This document shows positions 25,031-33,727 of a stretch of 56,337 nucleotides of DNA, piece by piece (the first letter of the stretch is position 1; each line of letters opens with the position of its first letter). The translations under genes were made by a program, and so were the position numbers. The stretch is from Cellulomonas hominis (GTDB taxonomy: Bacteria; Actinomycetota; Actinomycetes; Actinomycetales; Cellulomonadaceae). The notes beneath the pieces are model-generated. The model was not told where the DNA came from and made no database searches. It was given only the letters and a program-made list of their open reading frames with translations. The stretch lies in assembly GCF_005239125.1 (NCBI RefSeq), contig NZ_SZYE01000005.1:1-56337 (forward strand), written 5' to 3'.

Positions 25031-26428
25031 TCAGCGCCAGGGGTGCCGCGCGGGGCCGGCGCCCAGGCGGCGCACCAGCAGGTCCAGGCGCCCGGCCGCG
25101 CGGGCGTGCGCCGCGGAGCCGGGCGGCGTCAGGGCGACGAGGCGCTCCCACGCCTGCCAGTCCTCGGCGCCCTCCTCGCGGTCGAGCCAGCGCTCCAGGA
25201 CGACCGGGTCGGTGGCGTGCAGCACGGCGGCCCGGGTGTCCGACGCCAGGGCGTCCCGCACCTGCTCGACGCCCGGCGCGCGCGACCGCGGCAGCACCGG
25301 CCCGGAGTACCGGTCCAGGGCGGCCCGCACGTCGCCCGCGGCCAGCGCCTCCCGTACGCCCGCGACGTCGGTGCCGAGCGGACCGGCGAGCCGGTACGGC
25401 CGCGACCGGTCGACCAGCGGCCCGGCGGCGCGCCGGAGCCGGGACACCTCGGCACGCACGGCGACGTCCGACATCGCGTCGGGGTGCAGCAGCACGGCGA
25501 GCTCGTCGGCGTGCAGGCCGCGCGGGTGCTCGGCGAGCAGGAGCAGCAGCTCCGCGTGCCGCAGCGACAGGGTGCGCGCCGGGGCGCCGGGGGCGTGCAG
25601 GATCCCGGAGCCGGGCCGGAGCACCTCGAGCCGGGCGGCGGGGGGTGCGTCGCCGCCGTCCGACCCGGCGAGGGCCGGGGCGTCGCCCGACGCCCCGGGG
25701 GTGGCCGGCCACCCGCCACCGACCGCCGTCGGCCACCCGGCCCCGCCCGCCGGTCCCGGGCCGCGCGCCAGCACCCGTGCCCGCAGGTCCGCCTCGACCG
25801 CCGCGGCCGTCGCCCGCACGAGCGACAGCATGAGCGCCGACGCCGCCGCGTCCCGCCCGGTGACGTCCAGCGCCCCCAGCGCCTGACCGGCGGGGTCCCG
25901 CAGCACCGCGGCGGTGCAGCTCCACGGCTGGACGGACCGCGTGAAGTGCTCCGCGCCGAGCACCTGGACGTCGTGGCCCGTCGCCAGCGCCGTGCCCGGC
26001 GCGTTCGTCCCGGCGTGCGCCTCGTCCCACCCGGCGCCCTCCACGAACCCGACGCCCTCGACGGCCCGCCGCACGCGCGCGTCGCCCGCCACCCACAGCA
26101 GCCGGCCGTCCGCGTCGGTGAGCGCGACGAGGAACCCCTCGGTGAGCGCGGCGTCGAGCAGCAGCCCGCGCACGACGGGCAACGCGTGCCGCAGCGGGTG
26201 CTCGGACCGGTAGGCGCGCAGGTCGGCGTCGGTCAGCGCGACGGGCGGGGCGGGCCGCTCGGGGTCGACGCCGCTGCGCAGGCTGCGCCGCCAGGAGTCG
26301 GCGACGAGGTCGCGGACGCCCGCGACCGCCCCGGTGCTGAGGAACCGTTCGTGGGCCGCGTGCAGGGCGCGGCCGCGCGCGAGGGAGCGCGCGTCAGGAC
26401 GGAGCAGGTCAGGTTCCTCGCCCGGCAC
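25031..26428 (-). CDS. GAF-domain regulator with BTAD-like C-terminal region
   Basis: A 465-residue regulator. The N-terminal half is GAF-like, as in AcoR-type activators (LVADSWRRSLRSGVDPERPAPPVALTDADLRAYR; GTNAPGTALATGHDVQVLGAEHF; GALDVTGRDAAASALML). A Gly/Pro-rich linker leads to a winged-helix stretch (LSLRHAELLLLLAEHPRGLHADELAVLLHPD) and a BTAD-like segment (AALDRYSGPVLPRSRAPGVEQVRDAL). The usual AAA+ domain of AcoR is missing. Homologous arrangements sit beside exaC-type dehydrogenases, so it likely controls the aldehyde operon downstream. Confidence 0.82.
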   Translation of the reverse strand: MPGEEPDLLRPDARSLARGRALHAAHERFLSTGAVAGVRDLVADSWRRSLRSGVDPERPAPPVALTDADLRAYRSEHPLRHALPVVRGLLLDAALTEGFLVALTDADGRLLWVAGDARVRRAVEGVGFVEGAGWDEAHAGTNAPGTALATGHDVQVLGAEHFTRSVQPWSCTAAVLRDPAGQALGALDVTGRDAAASALMLSLVRATAAAVEADLRARVLARGPGPAGGAGWPTAVGGGWPATPGASGDAPALAGSDGGDAPPAARLEVLRPGSGILHAPGAPARTLSLRHAELLLLLAEHPRGLHADELAVLLHPDAMSDVAVRAEVSRLRRAAGPLVDRSRPYRLAGPLGTDVAGVREALAAGDVRAALDRYSGPVLPRSRAPGVEQVRDALASDTRAAVLHATDPVVLERWLDREEGAEDWQAWERLVALTPPGSAAHARAAGRLDLLVRRLGAGPARHPWR

Positions 26429-26805
26429 GGCCCACCCCCTCGACGTCGTCGTCGCGGGTCAGTGTCGCGCGCCCGGACCCGGGGCGCCAGGGTGCCGGGC
26501 GTCCCCGGCCGGTGCGCGGCCGGTCGCGCGGTCCCGGGACGGGCGGCGGCTGGTCCGACCGGGTGTCGACCGTTCGGGGGAACGCGCTTGCCGTCCGCGC
26601 CGGGCGCGCGAGCCGCGGGGTGGGTGTTCCGGACCTGCTGAGCAGGGGTGTCGCCCGCGGGGCGGCCGGGGCGCTGCCGCTGGCGGAGATCCCAGCCGAG
26701 CGGTCGCCAATCGGTTCACCCGGAAATGCACCCAAAACCGGACAAAGCGCTCCGTACGCTCACGCTCGGACACGCCGGGACCCGGCATGCCAGGGGGAGG
26801 ACACC
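26429..26805. other. Intergenic region between divergent genes
   Basis: No convincing gene is seen. A relatively AT-richer patch (26720-26760) contains a possible -10 TACGCT at 26755-26760 for the gene at 26806. No repeat or hairpin stands out. Confidence 0.5.
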
Positions 26806-27951
26806 GTGCGGACCAGGCTGCTCGCGCTCGCCGACGTGACCGACGCGGAGGGGGAGACCTGGCACCGGCTGGCCGACCACGCCGCCGAGCCGAACGTCTA
26901 CCTCGACCCGCGCTTCCTGATCCCGGCGCGCGACCGCGGCCGCGCGGCGGACGGGCTCCGGCTCCTGGTGGTGGAGGACGGCCCCGAGTGGCTGGCGGCG
27001 CTCGCGGTGACCACGAAGCCCTTCGCGCCGCGGCTGCCGCTGCGTGCTGCGACCACGGGCGGGCCGTTCATGACGTGGCACGCCGACCGGCACCACCCGC
27101 TGCTGCGGGCGGGACGCGAGGTCGAGGCGATCGGCGCGCTGCTGCGGGGCGCGCGGTCGGCGGGTCTCCCCGGGCTCCTGCAGCTGCAGCACGTGCCGCT
27201 GGACGGTCCGGTCGAGCGTGCCCTCGCCGCGGTGACGTCGGCCGACGGGATGGCGGTGCTGGAGCGCCGGCGCGAGGTGGCCGCCTTCGCGCCGCGGGTG
27301 GCCGTGGCGGTGCCGGAGGTGCCCGAGGGGCCGGGGCCCGTCGTCGACCCACCGCTCGCGTGGGACCACATGGCCACCGACGAGCGCCGGAACATGCGCC
27401 GCGGCGTCCGCGGGCTGGCGCGCGAGGCGGGCGGGCCGCTGGAGCTGCACGACGTCACCGACCGACCGGGCGCCGACGACGACTTCATCGCGCTGCAGGC
27501 CGCGGGCTGGAAGGGCGACGCCGGTCGGGGCGGCGCCGCGCTCGCGCTGGACCCGGTGGCCGAGCGGTGGTTCCGCGCCGTGGTCGGCGGGTTCCGGCGG
27601 GACAAGGACCTGCGGGTGGTCCGGCTCGCCGCGGGCGGGGCGACGCTGTGGACCGGCTACGCGCTGCGGTCGGGCACGGCCTGGTTCGGCTTCCTCGACG
27701 CGTACGCCGAGGCGCACCGGCGGTACAGCCCCGGGTCGGTCGGCCGGGTGGCGAGCATGACGTACCTGCTCGCGACGACGGACGCCCCGTTCTTCGACCC
27801 GGCGTTCGACTCCCGGTACGCCACCGGCGCCCGGATCTTCCCGTCGACCCGCACGCACGTCGACCTGCTCGTGGCCACCGGCGGGCCCGTGGCCGCCGCC
27901 GTGCTCCGCGCGGTGCCGTCGGCGCGCCGCCTGGGCCTGGTCCCGGACTGA
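26806..27951 (+). CDS. GNAT-like acyltransferase (BioF2/CelD type)
   Basis: A 381-residue soluble protein from GTG 26806, with GGGGGAGG 5 nt upstream. It resembles the two-lobed GNAT family PF13480: NVYLDPRFLIPARDRGRAADGLRLLVVEDGPEWLAAL, DERRNMRRGVRGLAREAGGPLELHDVTD, DDFIALQAAGWKGDAGRGGAAL and VRLAAGGATLWTGYALRSGTAWFGFLDAYAEAHRRYSPG. Members transfer acyl groups, often in polysaccharide or lipid biosynthesis. No neighbours point to a substrate. Confidence 0.78.
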   Translation: MRTRLLALADVTDAEGETWHRLADHAAEPNVYLDPRFLIPARDRGRAADGLRLLVVEDGPEWLAALAVTTKPFAPRLPLRAATTGGPFMTWHADRHHPLLRAGREVEAIGALLRGARSAGLPGLLQLQHVPLDGPVERALAAVTSADGMAVLERRREVAAFAPRVAVAVPEVPEGPGPVVDPPLAWDHMATDERRNMRRGVRGLAREAGGPLELHDVTDRPGADDDFIALQAAGWKGDAGRGGAALALDPVAERWFRAVVGGFRRDKDLRVVRLAAGGATLWTGYALRSGTAWFGFLDAYAEAHRRYSPGSVGRVASMTYLLATTDAPFFDPAFDSRYATGARIFPSTRTHVDLLVATGGPVAAAVLRAVPSARRLGLVPD

Positions 27952-28007
27952 CGGGCACGGCCCGCGCGCCCGCCGCGGCGCGGGAGCCCGCGTGGGACGC
28001 TGGGGTC

Positions 28008-28436
28008 GTGAGACTCCGCCGCCCCGTCGTGGCCGCCGAGGTCCCGTCCGGCTTCCACGCCGCCGAGGCCCGCGCGCTGCAGGTCGCCCTGACGCAGGTG
28101 CTGACCGGCGTCGAGCGCGCCGCCGACCGGCCCGTGCCCGTCGACGTCGTGCTGGAGGCCGGCCGGGACGACGCGGTCGTCGTGGTGTGCCGGAACCGGG
28201 TCGTCGGCTTCGTGCCCGCCGCGCACGCCGCGGGGCTGCGCGCCCAGGTGGACCGGGCCGGCCGCCGGACGCACGTCGTGGCGCCGGCCACGGTCGCACG
28301 GCACGACGGGCTCTGGCACGTGTGGGTCGGCCCGGAGCCCGAGGGCGGGGTGCCGCCGGTGCCCGACGGCCTGGACACGCTGCCGGAGCCGCAGGCGACC
28401 GTCCTGGGCGTGCCGCTGCGCCGCGACGGGTCCTGA
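28008..28436 (+). CDS. Hypothetical protein, HIRAN-like
   Basis: A 142-residue protein from GTG 28008. The central part (DRPVPVDVVLEAGRDDAVVVVCRNRVVGFVPAAHAAGLRAQVDRAG, then GLWHVWVGP) recalls small HIRAN-type beta-barrel domains. Identity is weak. It is convergent with the LuxR gene, stops 4 nt apart. Codon pattern is as in neighbouring genes. Confidence 0.6.
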   Translation: MRLRRPVVAAEVPSGFHAAEARALQVALTQVLTGVERAADRPVPVDVVLEAGRDDAVVVVCRNRVVGFVPAAHAAGLRAQVDRAGRRTHVVAPATVARHDGLWHVWVGPEPEGGVPPVPDGLDTLPEPQATVLGVPLRRDGS

Positions 28437-28440
28437 CGGC

Positions 28441-29595
28441 TCACGCCCCCGCGAAGAAGCCGGCCGGCGCGATGCTGTCGCCGAGCCGCGGCGCGTAGTG
28501 GTCGAAGAACACCCGCGCCACCAGCTCCCGCCGGCTCCCGACGCCGGCCTTCTCGAACACCGCCTTCAGGTGGTCCTGCACCGTCCACGGCGACAGGTGC
28601 AGGGACCGGCCGATCTCCTGGGTGCTCTCGCCCTGCAGCACGGCCGCGACGACGTCCTGCTCCCGGCCGGTCAGCCCGAAGGCGGCGACGACCAGCGGCA
28701 CGATCTCCGGCGGCCGGGCCTGCTCGATCGTGACGACGACCTGCGGCGGTCCGCCCGCCGGCCCGGTGAGCGGCGCCGCGTGCACGACCAGCCACTCGCC
28801 CGCCGGGGTGCGCACCCGCAGGCGGGGCACGGTGCCGCGCCGTCCGCTGCCCAGGGCGCGCGCGGCGGCGGTGATGGCGGCGACGGCGTTGGGCAGCGCG
28901 CCCCACCCGCACCCGCCGAGCTCGGCGATCCGCGCCTCCGCCGCGGGGCTGAGCCGGCTGACCGAGTCGTCCGCCTCGACGACCAGCACCGCCGGCCCCG
29001 ACACGCCCGCGGTCCCGTGCCCCGCCCGCGGTGCCGCGTCCGGCGCGCCCTCCGGCCGCGACGCGACCGCCGTGACCAGGCCGGCCCGCACCCCGAGCGC
29101 GATCGTCCGGGACACCCGGCCCAGGAACTCGGCCTCCGCGGGGCTGAACCCGCCGGTCGCCCCGCTGCGGTACAGGGCGACCGCGGCCCACGGGGTGCCG
29201 TCGACCAGCGCGGCCGCCCGCATCTCGTGGTCGAGTGCCCAGTGCGGCACGAACACGTCGCGGTGCCTGCTGCTCCGCGCGGGGTCACCCCCCGTGTCGT
29301 CGGCGAGGATGCCGACCGGGCGCTCCCGTCGGGCGAGCGCCGAGAACAGGTTGACCTCGTCGGTCACGTACTCGTGGCGCAGGAACTCGGTGTCCATCTC
29401 GTCGCCCAGGTTCCGCTTCACCGACCCTGTGAGCAGGCCGGTGTCCGGGTCCACGGGGCCGATGCACGCGGCGTCGTAGGGGACCGCGGCCGCGAGCAGC
29501 TCGACCGCCCCCTCCACGAACGCGTGCCACTCCAGCCCCGACCGGGCCAGGGAGTCGAGCCCGCGCTGCACGGGCTCCGTCCGGAGCGTCGTCAT
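28441..29595 (-). CDS. LuxR-family transcriptional regulator
   Basis: A 384-residue regulator. The N-terminal GAF-like sensor (VPYDAACIGPVDPDTGLLTGSVKRNLG...; VPHWALDHEMRAAALVDGTPWAAVALYRS) is followed by an uncharacterised middle part. The C-terminal LuxR helix-turn-helix is FGLTGREQDVVAAVLQGESTQEIGRSLHLSPWTVQDHLKAVFEKAGVGSRRELVARVF. It is divergent from the FAD oxidoreductase, its most likely target. The signal is unknown. Confidence 0.87.
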   Translation of the reverse strand: MTTLRTEPVQRGLDSLARSGLEWHAFVEGAVELLAAAVPYDAACIGPVDPDTGLLTGSVKRNLGDEMDTEFLRHEYVTDEVNLFSALARRERPVGILADDTGGDPARSSRHRDVFVPHWALDHEMRAAALVDGTPWAAVALYRSGATGGFSPAEAEFLGRVSRTIALGVRAGLVTAVASRPEGAPDAAPRAGHGTAGVSGPAVLVVEADDSVSRLSPAAEARIAELGGCGWGALPNAVAAITAAARALGSGRRGTVPRLRVRTPAGEWLVVHAAPLTGPAGGPPQVVVTIEQARPPEIVPLVVAAFGLTGREQDVVAAVLQGESTQEIGRSLHLSPWTVQDHLKAVFEKAGVGSRRELVARVFFDHYAPRLGDSIAPAGFFAGA

Positions 29596-29733
29596 GCTCC
29601 CGATGGTGCTCCTGTCCGGTTCGCCCGGAAAGGTCTATTTGTGCGGTGGCGCGCCGGCGTGGGAGGACCGCCCTGCGACCACCCAGGTTCCTGGGATACC
29701 GCGGGTGCCGCCGGTGCCGCGACGCTCGTGCGC

Positions 29734-31128
29734 ATGGTCATGGAGATCGCGGCGCGCGAGCCGCTCGGCACCACCCTGCTCGACGAGCTCCGCACCGCGG
29801 TCGCCGGCGCCGTGCTCGGCCCCGGCGACCCCGAGTGGGACGTCGCTCGCCTGCCGTGGAACCGGCTGGTCGACCAGCAGCCGCTCGCCCTGGTCATCGC
29901 CGCGGACGCCGCCGACGTGGCGGCGACGGTGCGGTGGGCCGCGCGGAACGGGGTCACCGTCAGCGCCCAGCCCAACGGGCACGGTGCCAGCGCCGCGCTC
30001 GACGGCACCGTCCTGGTGCGGACCGCGGCGCTCGACGACATCTGGGTGGACGCCGACGCCCACGTCGCCCGGGTGGGCGCGGGGGTGAAGTGGGGCGACC
30101 TGCAGACCGCGCTGGACGGCACGGGCCTGACCGGGCTGGTCGGCTCGAACCCCGACGTGACCGTCGTCGGGTACAGCCTGTGCGGCGGGCTGTCCTGGTT
30201 CAGCCGGGCGTACGGCGCGGGCGCCGGGTCGATCCGGGCGGCCGAGGTCGTCGACGCCGCCGGGGAGCTGCGCTGGGTGCGGCCGGACGACGCCGCGGAC
30301 GCGGACCTGCTCTGGGCGCTGCGCGGGGGCGGCGGGGAGTTCGCGCTCGTCACCGCGCTCGAGCTCGACCTGCACCCGGCACCGCGGATCTACGGCGGCC
30401 TGCTCGGCTACCCGGCCGAGGCCGCGGGGTCCGTGCTCCGGGCGTTCCTGGACGTCACGCGCGCCGCGCCGGAGGAGCTGACCGCGTGGTTCACGCTCAT
30501 GCACCTGCCGGACGCCCCGTTCGTCCCGGCGGAGATGCGCGGGCTGTCGCTCGCCGTCGTCACCGCCACCTACCTGGGCGACCCGGAGTCCGCCGAGCGG
30601 CTGCTCGCCCCGCTGCGGGCCGCCGGGCCGGTGCTGCGCGACACGCTCCGGAGCGTCGCGCCGGGGGAGGTCGGGCTGCTCGCCGAGGAGCCGGTCGACC
30701 CGGTCCCGGCCGTCCTCGCGGGGACCCGGTTGCACGGCTTCGACGACGACGCGGTGGACGAGCTGCTCCGCGTCGCCGGCGCCGGCAGCGGCACCCCGCT
30801 GCTCCAGGTGCAGCTGCGGCACGTCGGCGGGGCGCTCGCCCGGGAGCGGGTGCCCGCCGCCGCCGGCACCGCGGACGAGCCCTACCTGCTCACCGGCCTG
30901 ACGATCGTGCCGAGCCCGGACCTCGCCCCGCTGGTGTCGGCGGCGCTCGACCAGCTGTTCACGACGTTCGCGCCCTGGAGCACCGGCACGGCGCCGCTCA
31001 CGTTCCTCGACCGCGACGAGTCGATCCGGCGGGCCTACCCGGCCGCGACGATCGACCGGTTGCGGGCCGTCAAGGCCGCGGTCGACCCCGCAGGGACCTT
31101 CCGGGGCAACCGCCCGGTCGACGCCTGA
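29734..31128 (+). CDS. FAD-binding oxidoreductase (PCMH/BBE type)
   Basis: A 464-residue flavoprotein from ATG 29734 (a second ATG at 29740 is possible). The FAD-binding PCMH domain shows VSAQPNGHGASAALDGTVLVRTAALDDIWVDADAHVARVGAGVKWGDL and GLVGSNPDVTVVGYSLCGGLSWFSRAYGAGAGSIRAAEVVDAAG. The His in NGHGAS and the Cys in SLCGG stand where covalent FAD links occur in BBE enzymes. The end VDPAGTFRGNRPV matches the BBE tail. It oxidises an unknown alcohol or sugar. The divergent LuxR regulator is its probable controller. Confidence 0.86.
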   Translation: MVMEIAAREPLGTTLLDELRTAVAGAVLGPGDPEWDVARLPWNRLVDQQPLALVIAADAADVAATVRWAARNGVTVSAQPNGHGASAALDGTVLVRTAALDDIWVDADAHVARVGAGVKWGDLQTALDGTGLTGLVGSNPDVTVVGYSLCGGLSWFSRAYGAGAGSIRAAEVVDAAGELRWVRPDDAADADLLWALRGGGGEFALVTALELDLHPAPRIYGGLLGYPAEAAGSVLRAFLDVTRAAPEELTAWFTLMHLPDAPFVPAEMRGLSLAVVTATYLGDPESAERLLAPLRAAGPVLRDTLRSVAPGEVGLLAEEPVDPVPAVLAGTRLHGFDDDAVDELLRVAGAGSGTPLLQVQLRHVGGALARERVPAAAGTADEPYLLTGLTIVPSPDLAPLVSAALDQLFTTFAPWSTGTAPLTFLDRDESIRRAYPAATIDRLRAVKAAVDPAGTFRGNRPVDA

Positions 31129-31198
31129 CGCGCACGGCGTGCGGGCCGGTCCCCGGCAGGGGGGTGGACCGGACCGCGCGCCAGGGCCTCCGTGCCCG

Positions 31199-31633
31199 TC
31201 ACCGCCCCGCGGACCACGCCCACCGGATGAGCGGCCACTGCAGCGGCAGCCGCGCGAGCGTCACGGCGGCGCGGACCGCCCGGTCGCGCGACCGGTGGCG
31301 CGCCAGGCCGCCGACGCCGTCGACCGCCATCTGCACGTTCGCCGGGAAGACCGCGGCGAGCAGCGCGGCGCTCGCGGGACCCGCGACCCGGCGGGTCGCC
31401 GGGACCGCCAGGCCGGCGGCGCACGCGAGCTCCGCCACGCCCGAGGCGAGCACGAGGCCCCGCGGCCGGGGGAGGACGCGGGGCACGGCCGGCTCGAACA
31501 CCCGGGGGCGGACGAGGTGGACCACGCCCGAGACGAGGAACGCCGCGGCGACGACCCGGGCGCCCCGGCCGAGGGGGCGGACGGCGGACGGGGCGGCGGG
31601 CCGCGGCGTGGCGGTCGGGAGGCGGCGGGTCAC
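31199..31633 (-). CDS. DoxX-like membrane protein
   Basis: A 144-residue protein from GTG 31633 ([22 protein letters not shown]...). It has about four membrane helices: [59 protein letters not shown] and [17 protein letters not shown]. The pattern is that of small DoxX/DUF4267-type proteins. A longer start at 31696 would overlap the divergent acylphosphatase and is unlikely. Confidence 0.78.
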   Translation of the reverse strand: MTRRLPTATPRPAAPSAVRPLGRGARVVAAAFLVSGVVHLVRPRVFEPAVPRVLPRPRGLVLASGVAELACAAGLAVPATRRVAGPASAALLAAVFPANVQMAVDGVGGLARHRSRDRAVRAAVTLARLPLQWPLIRWAWSAGR

Positions 31634-31686
31634 CCGGACATCCTCGCCGGGTGCGCCGGCGCGGGCACCCGGGCCAGACTGGGGCG

Positions 31687-31956
31687 ATGACCGCACGTCG
31701 CGTCGTGGTGCACGGACAGGTGCAGGGGGTCGGCTACCGGGCGTCGATGGCCGCGGAGGCCCGGCGGCTCGGCGTCGTCGGCTGGGTGCGCAACCGCGCC
31801 GACGGCACCGTCGAGGCGCTCGCCGAGGGCCCGGAGGAGGCGGTGGCGGCGCTGGTCGCGTGGGCCCGCAGCGGCCCGCGGTTCGCCGACGTGGAGCGGG
31901 TCGAGGAGCGCGACGCCGACCCGGAGGGCGGCTCGGACTTCACGATCGCGAGCTGA
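31687..31956 (+). CDS. acyP: Acylphosphatase
   Basis: An 89-residue enzyme that hydrolyses acyl phosphates. The signature [12 protein letters not shown] provides catalytic Arg18 and [13 protein letters not shown] provides Asn36. Length matches the family. A CAGACT box (31675-31680) lies 6 nt before ATG 31687, suggesting a leaderless message. Confidence 0.93.
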   Translation: MTARRVVVHGQVQGVGYRASMAAEARRLGVVGWVRNRADGTVEALAEGPEEAVAALVAWARSGPRFADVERVEERDADPEGGSDFTIAS

Positions 31957-31974
31957 CCCCGCGCCCGCTCCGGA

Positions 31975-32067
31975 CGCCGAGATCGGCCGTTCCACCCGAG
32001 ATCGGCGCTCGTGAGCACCGATCTCGGCGAGAAGCACCGGTTTCGGCGGGAAGCACCGGTCTCGGCG
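31975..32067. repeat. Intergenic inverted/tandem repeat F (19-bp period)
   Basis: Left arms CGCCGAGATCGG (31975-31986) and CCGAGATCGG (31996-32005) are followed by three direct right arms: CCGATCTCGGCG (32018), CCGGTTTCGGCG (32037) and CCGGTCTCGGCG (32056), exactly 19 bp apart. The layout repeats that of element A with other bases. It lies between acyP and the hydrolase at 32104, and ends about 25 bp before that gene's presumed -10. Confidence 0.85.
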
Positions 32068-32103
32068 CGCGCGTGTGTCGGGGGTCACGTCTACGGTCGG
32101 AGC

Positions 32104-32838
32104 ATGAACGTCGTCCTGATCCCGGGTTTCTGGCTCGACGCGTCCTCCTGGGCGCCGGTCTCCGCGGCCCTGGAGGCCGCCGGGCACACCCCGCACCCCG
32201 TGACGCCGCTCGGCGCCGGTGGTGCGGCGGACGAGGTCGCGAGCATCACGCTCGCCGACCAGGCGGCCGCGGTCGTCGCCATGATCGACGGCATGGACGG
32301 CCCGTTCGTGGTCGTCGGCCACAGCGGCGGCGGCGCGGTGGCGCACGCGGTCGCCGACGCCCGGCCCGACCGGGTCGAGCAGGTGGTCTACGTCGACAGC
32401 GGCCCGCTGGGCGAGGGCGGCGCCGTCAACGACGAGCTGCCGGTGGTCGACGGCGTCGTACCGCTGCCGGACTGGGGCGTGTTCGAGGAGGAGGAGCTGG
32501 AGGGGCTGACGGACCAGATCCGCGCCGACTTCCGCGCCCGCGCGCTCTCCGTCCCGCCGCTGGTGGCCAACGGCGCGCAGCGCCTGCACGACGAGCGCCG
32601 GTACGACGTCCCGGTCACGCTCATCACGTCGACCATGCCGGAGGCGGTGCTGCGCGACCTCGTGGCCAAGGACCACCCGTACGTCCGTGAGCTCGCGCGC
32701 ATCAAGGACGTGACGGTCGTCGAGCTGCCGACCGGGCACTGGCCCCAGCTCAGCCGCCCGGACGACCTGGCCGCGGCCGTCGTCGCCGCGGTGCAGGGAG
32801 AGGCCGACGCCGAGGAGGCCATGGCCGTCCCGACCTGA
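32104..32838 (+). CDS. Alpha/beta hydrolase
   Basis: A 244-residue cytoplasmic alpha/beta hydrolase. Oxyanion region VLIPGFWLDASSW; nucleophile elbow VVGHSGGGAV; a catalytic His is likely in PTGHWPQLSRPDDLA. It resembles the esterase-like Abhydrolase_6 group. A TACGGT box (32092-32097) 6 nt upstream points to a leaderless message. Substrate unknown. Confidence 0.85.
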   Translation: MNVVLIPGFWLDASSWAPVSAALEAAGHTPHPVTPLGAGGAADEVASITLADQAAAVVAMIDGMDGPFVVVGHSGGGAVAHAVADARPDRVEQVVYVDSGPLGEGGAVNDELPVVDGVVPLPDWGVFEEEELEGLTDQIRADFRARALSVPPLVANGAQRLHDERRYDVPVTLITSTMPEAVLRDLVAKDHPYVRELARIKDVTVVELPTGHWPQLSRPDDLAAAVVAAVQGEADAEEAMAVPT

Positions 32839-32871
32839 GCCACCCCGCCCGCCTGCATGGATGACATGTCA

Positions 32872-32881
32872 GGCGCCCGTC
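32872..32881. promoter_or_regulatory. Palindrome TGACATGTCA upstream of the LytTR system
   Basis: A perfect 10-bp palindrome within a weaker GCCTG-N14-CAGGC pair (32861-32884). It lies about 130 bp before the GTG start of the response regulator and just after the hydrolase stop. It may be an operator or part of a terminator. Confidence 0.35.
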
Positions 32882-33013
32882 ACCTACCATCGGCCGCGAC
32901 CCGCCGGAGCCGCGGGCCGCGACAGGGGACCGCGGCACGCCACGCCGCTCCGGGTGGGGCGACGGCCCGCGCCGACCCGCGGGTAAGGCAGGCGGACCCC
33001 GGGGAACGGCACC

Positions 33014-33727
33014 GTGATCAGGATCGGCATCGTCGAGGACGACGCGGCGAGCGCCGCGCTGCTCCTCGACCACCTCCGTCGGTACGAGAAGGACCACGGC
33101 GAGCAGTTCGACGTCACCCGGTTCAGCGACGGCGCGAAGGTGGTCGCGGGCTACCGCCCGGTGTTCGACATCCTCCTGCTCGACGTCGAGATGCCCGAGC
33201 TCGACGGGTTCAGCGCGGCCGAGAAGATCCGGCAGGTGGACCGGGACGTCGTGATCGTGTTCATCACGAACATGACGCAGTACGCCATCAAGGGCTACGA
33301 GGTCGACGCGCTCAGCTACGTCCTCAAGCCGGTGCCGTACTTCGCGTTCTCCCAGGAGATCAAGCGCTCGATCGCGCGGCTGCGCCGTCGCTCGTCGGAC
33401 TACCTGCTGCTGACCGTCGACGGCGGCCTGGTGCGGGTGGCGACCGACGACATCGTGTTCCTGGAGTCGGCGAAGCACCGCACGACGGTGCACACGGTCG
33501 ACGGGCGGTACTCGGTGGTCGGGCCGCTGAAGTCGCTGGAGGCGGAGCTGGCGGGCAAGAGCTTCTTCCGCAGCAACAGCGGCTACCTGGTGAACCTGCG
33601 GCACGTGCTCGGCGTGCAGGGCAGCAGCGCGCTGATGGTCGGCGGCCACGACCTGCTGATCAGCCGGCCGCGCAAGAAGGCGTTCCTCGCGGCGCTGACC
33701 GACTACCTCGGGGCGCGGCACGCGTGA
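33014..33727 (+). CDS. LytTR-family response regulator (AgrA-like)
   Basis: A 237-residue response regulator from GTG 33014. The receiver domain has the acidic pair ED in IGIVEDDA, phospho-acceptor Asp57 in LLLDVEMPELDG and the Lys in VLKPV. The C-terminal LytTR DNA-binding domain (about 135-235) reads DYLLLTVDGGLVRVATDDIVFLESAKHRTTVHTVDGRYSVVGPLKSLEAELAGKSFFRSNSGYLVNLRHV. LytTR proteins bind two short direct repeats about 21 bp apart. Such repeats are found before glf and two GH3 genes. It overlaps the kinase gene by GTGA. Confidence 0.93.
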   Translation: MIRIGIVEDDAASAALLLDHLRRYEKDHGEQFDVTRFSDGAKVVAGYRPVFDILLLDVEMPELDGFSAAEKIRQVDRDVVIVFITNMTQYAIKGYEVDALSYVLKPVPYFAFSQEIKRSIARLRRRSSDYLLLTVDGGLVRVATDDIVFLESAKHRTTVHTVDGRYSVVGPLKSLEAELAGKSFFRSNSGYLVNLRHVLGVQGSSALMVGGHDLLISRPRKKAFLAALTDYLGARHA

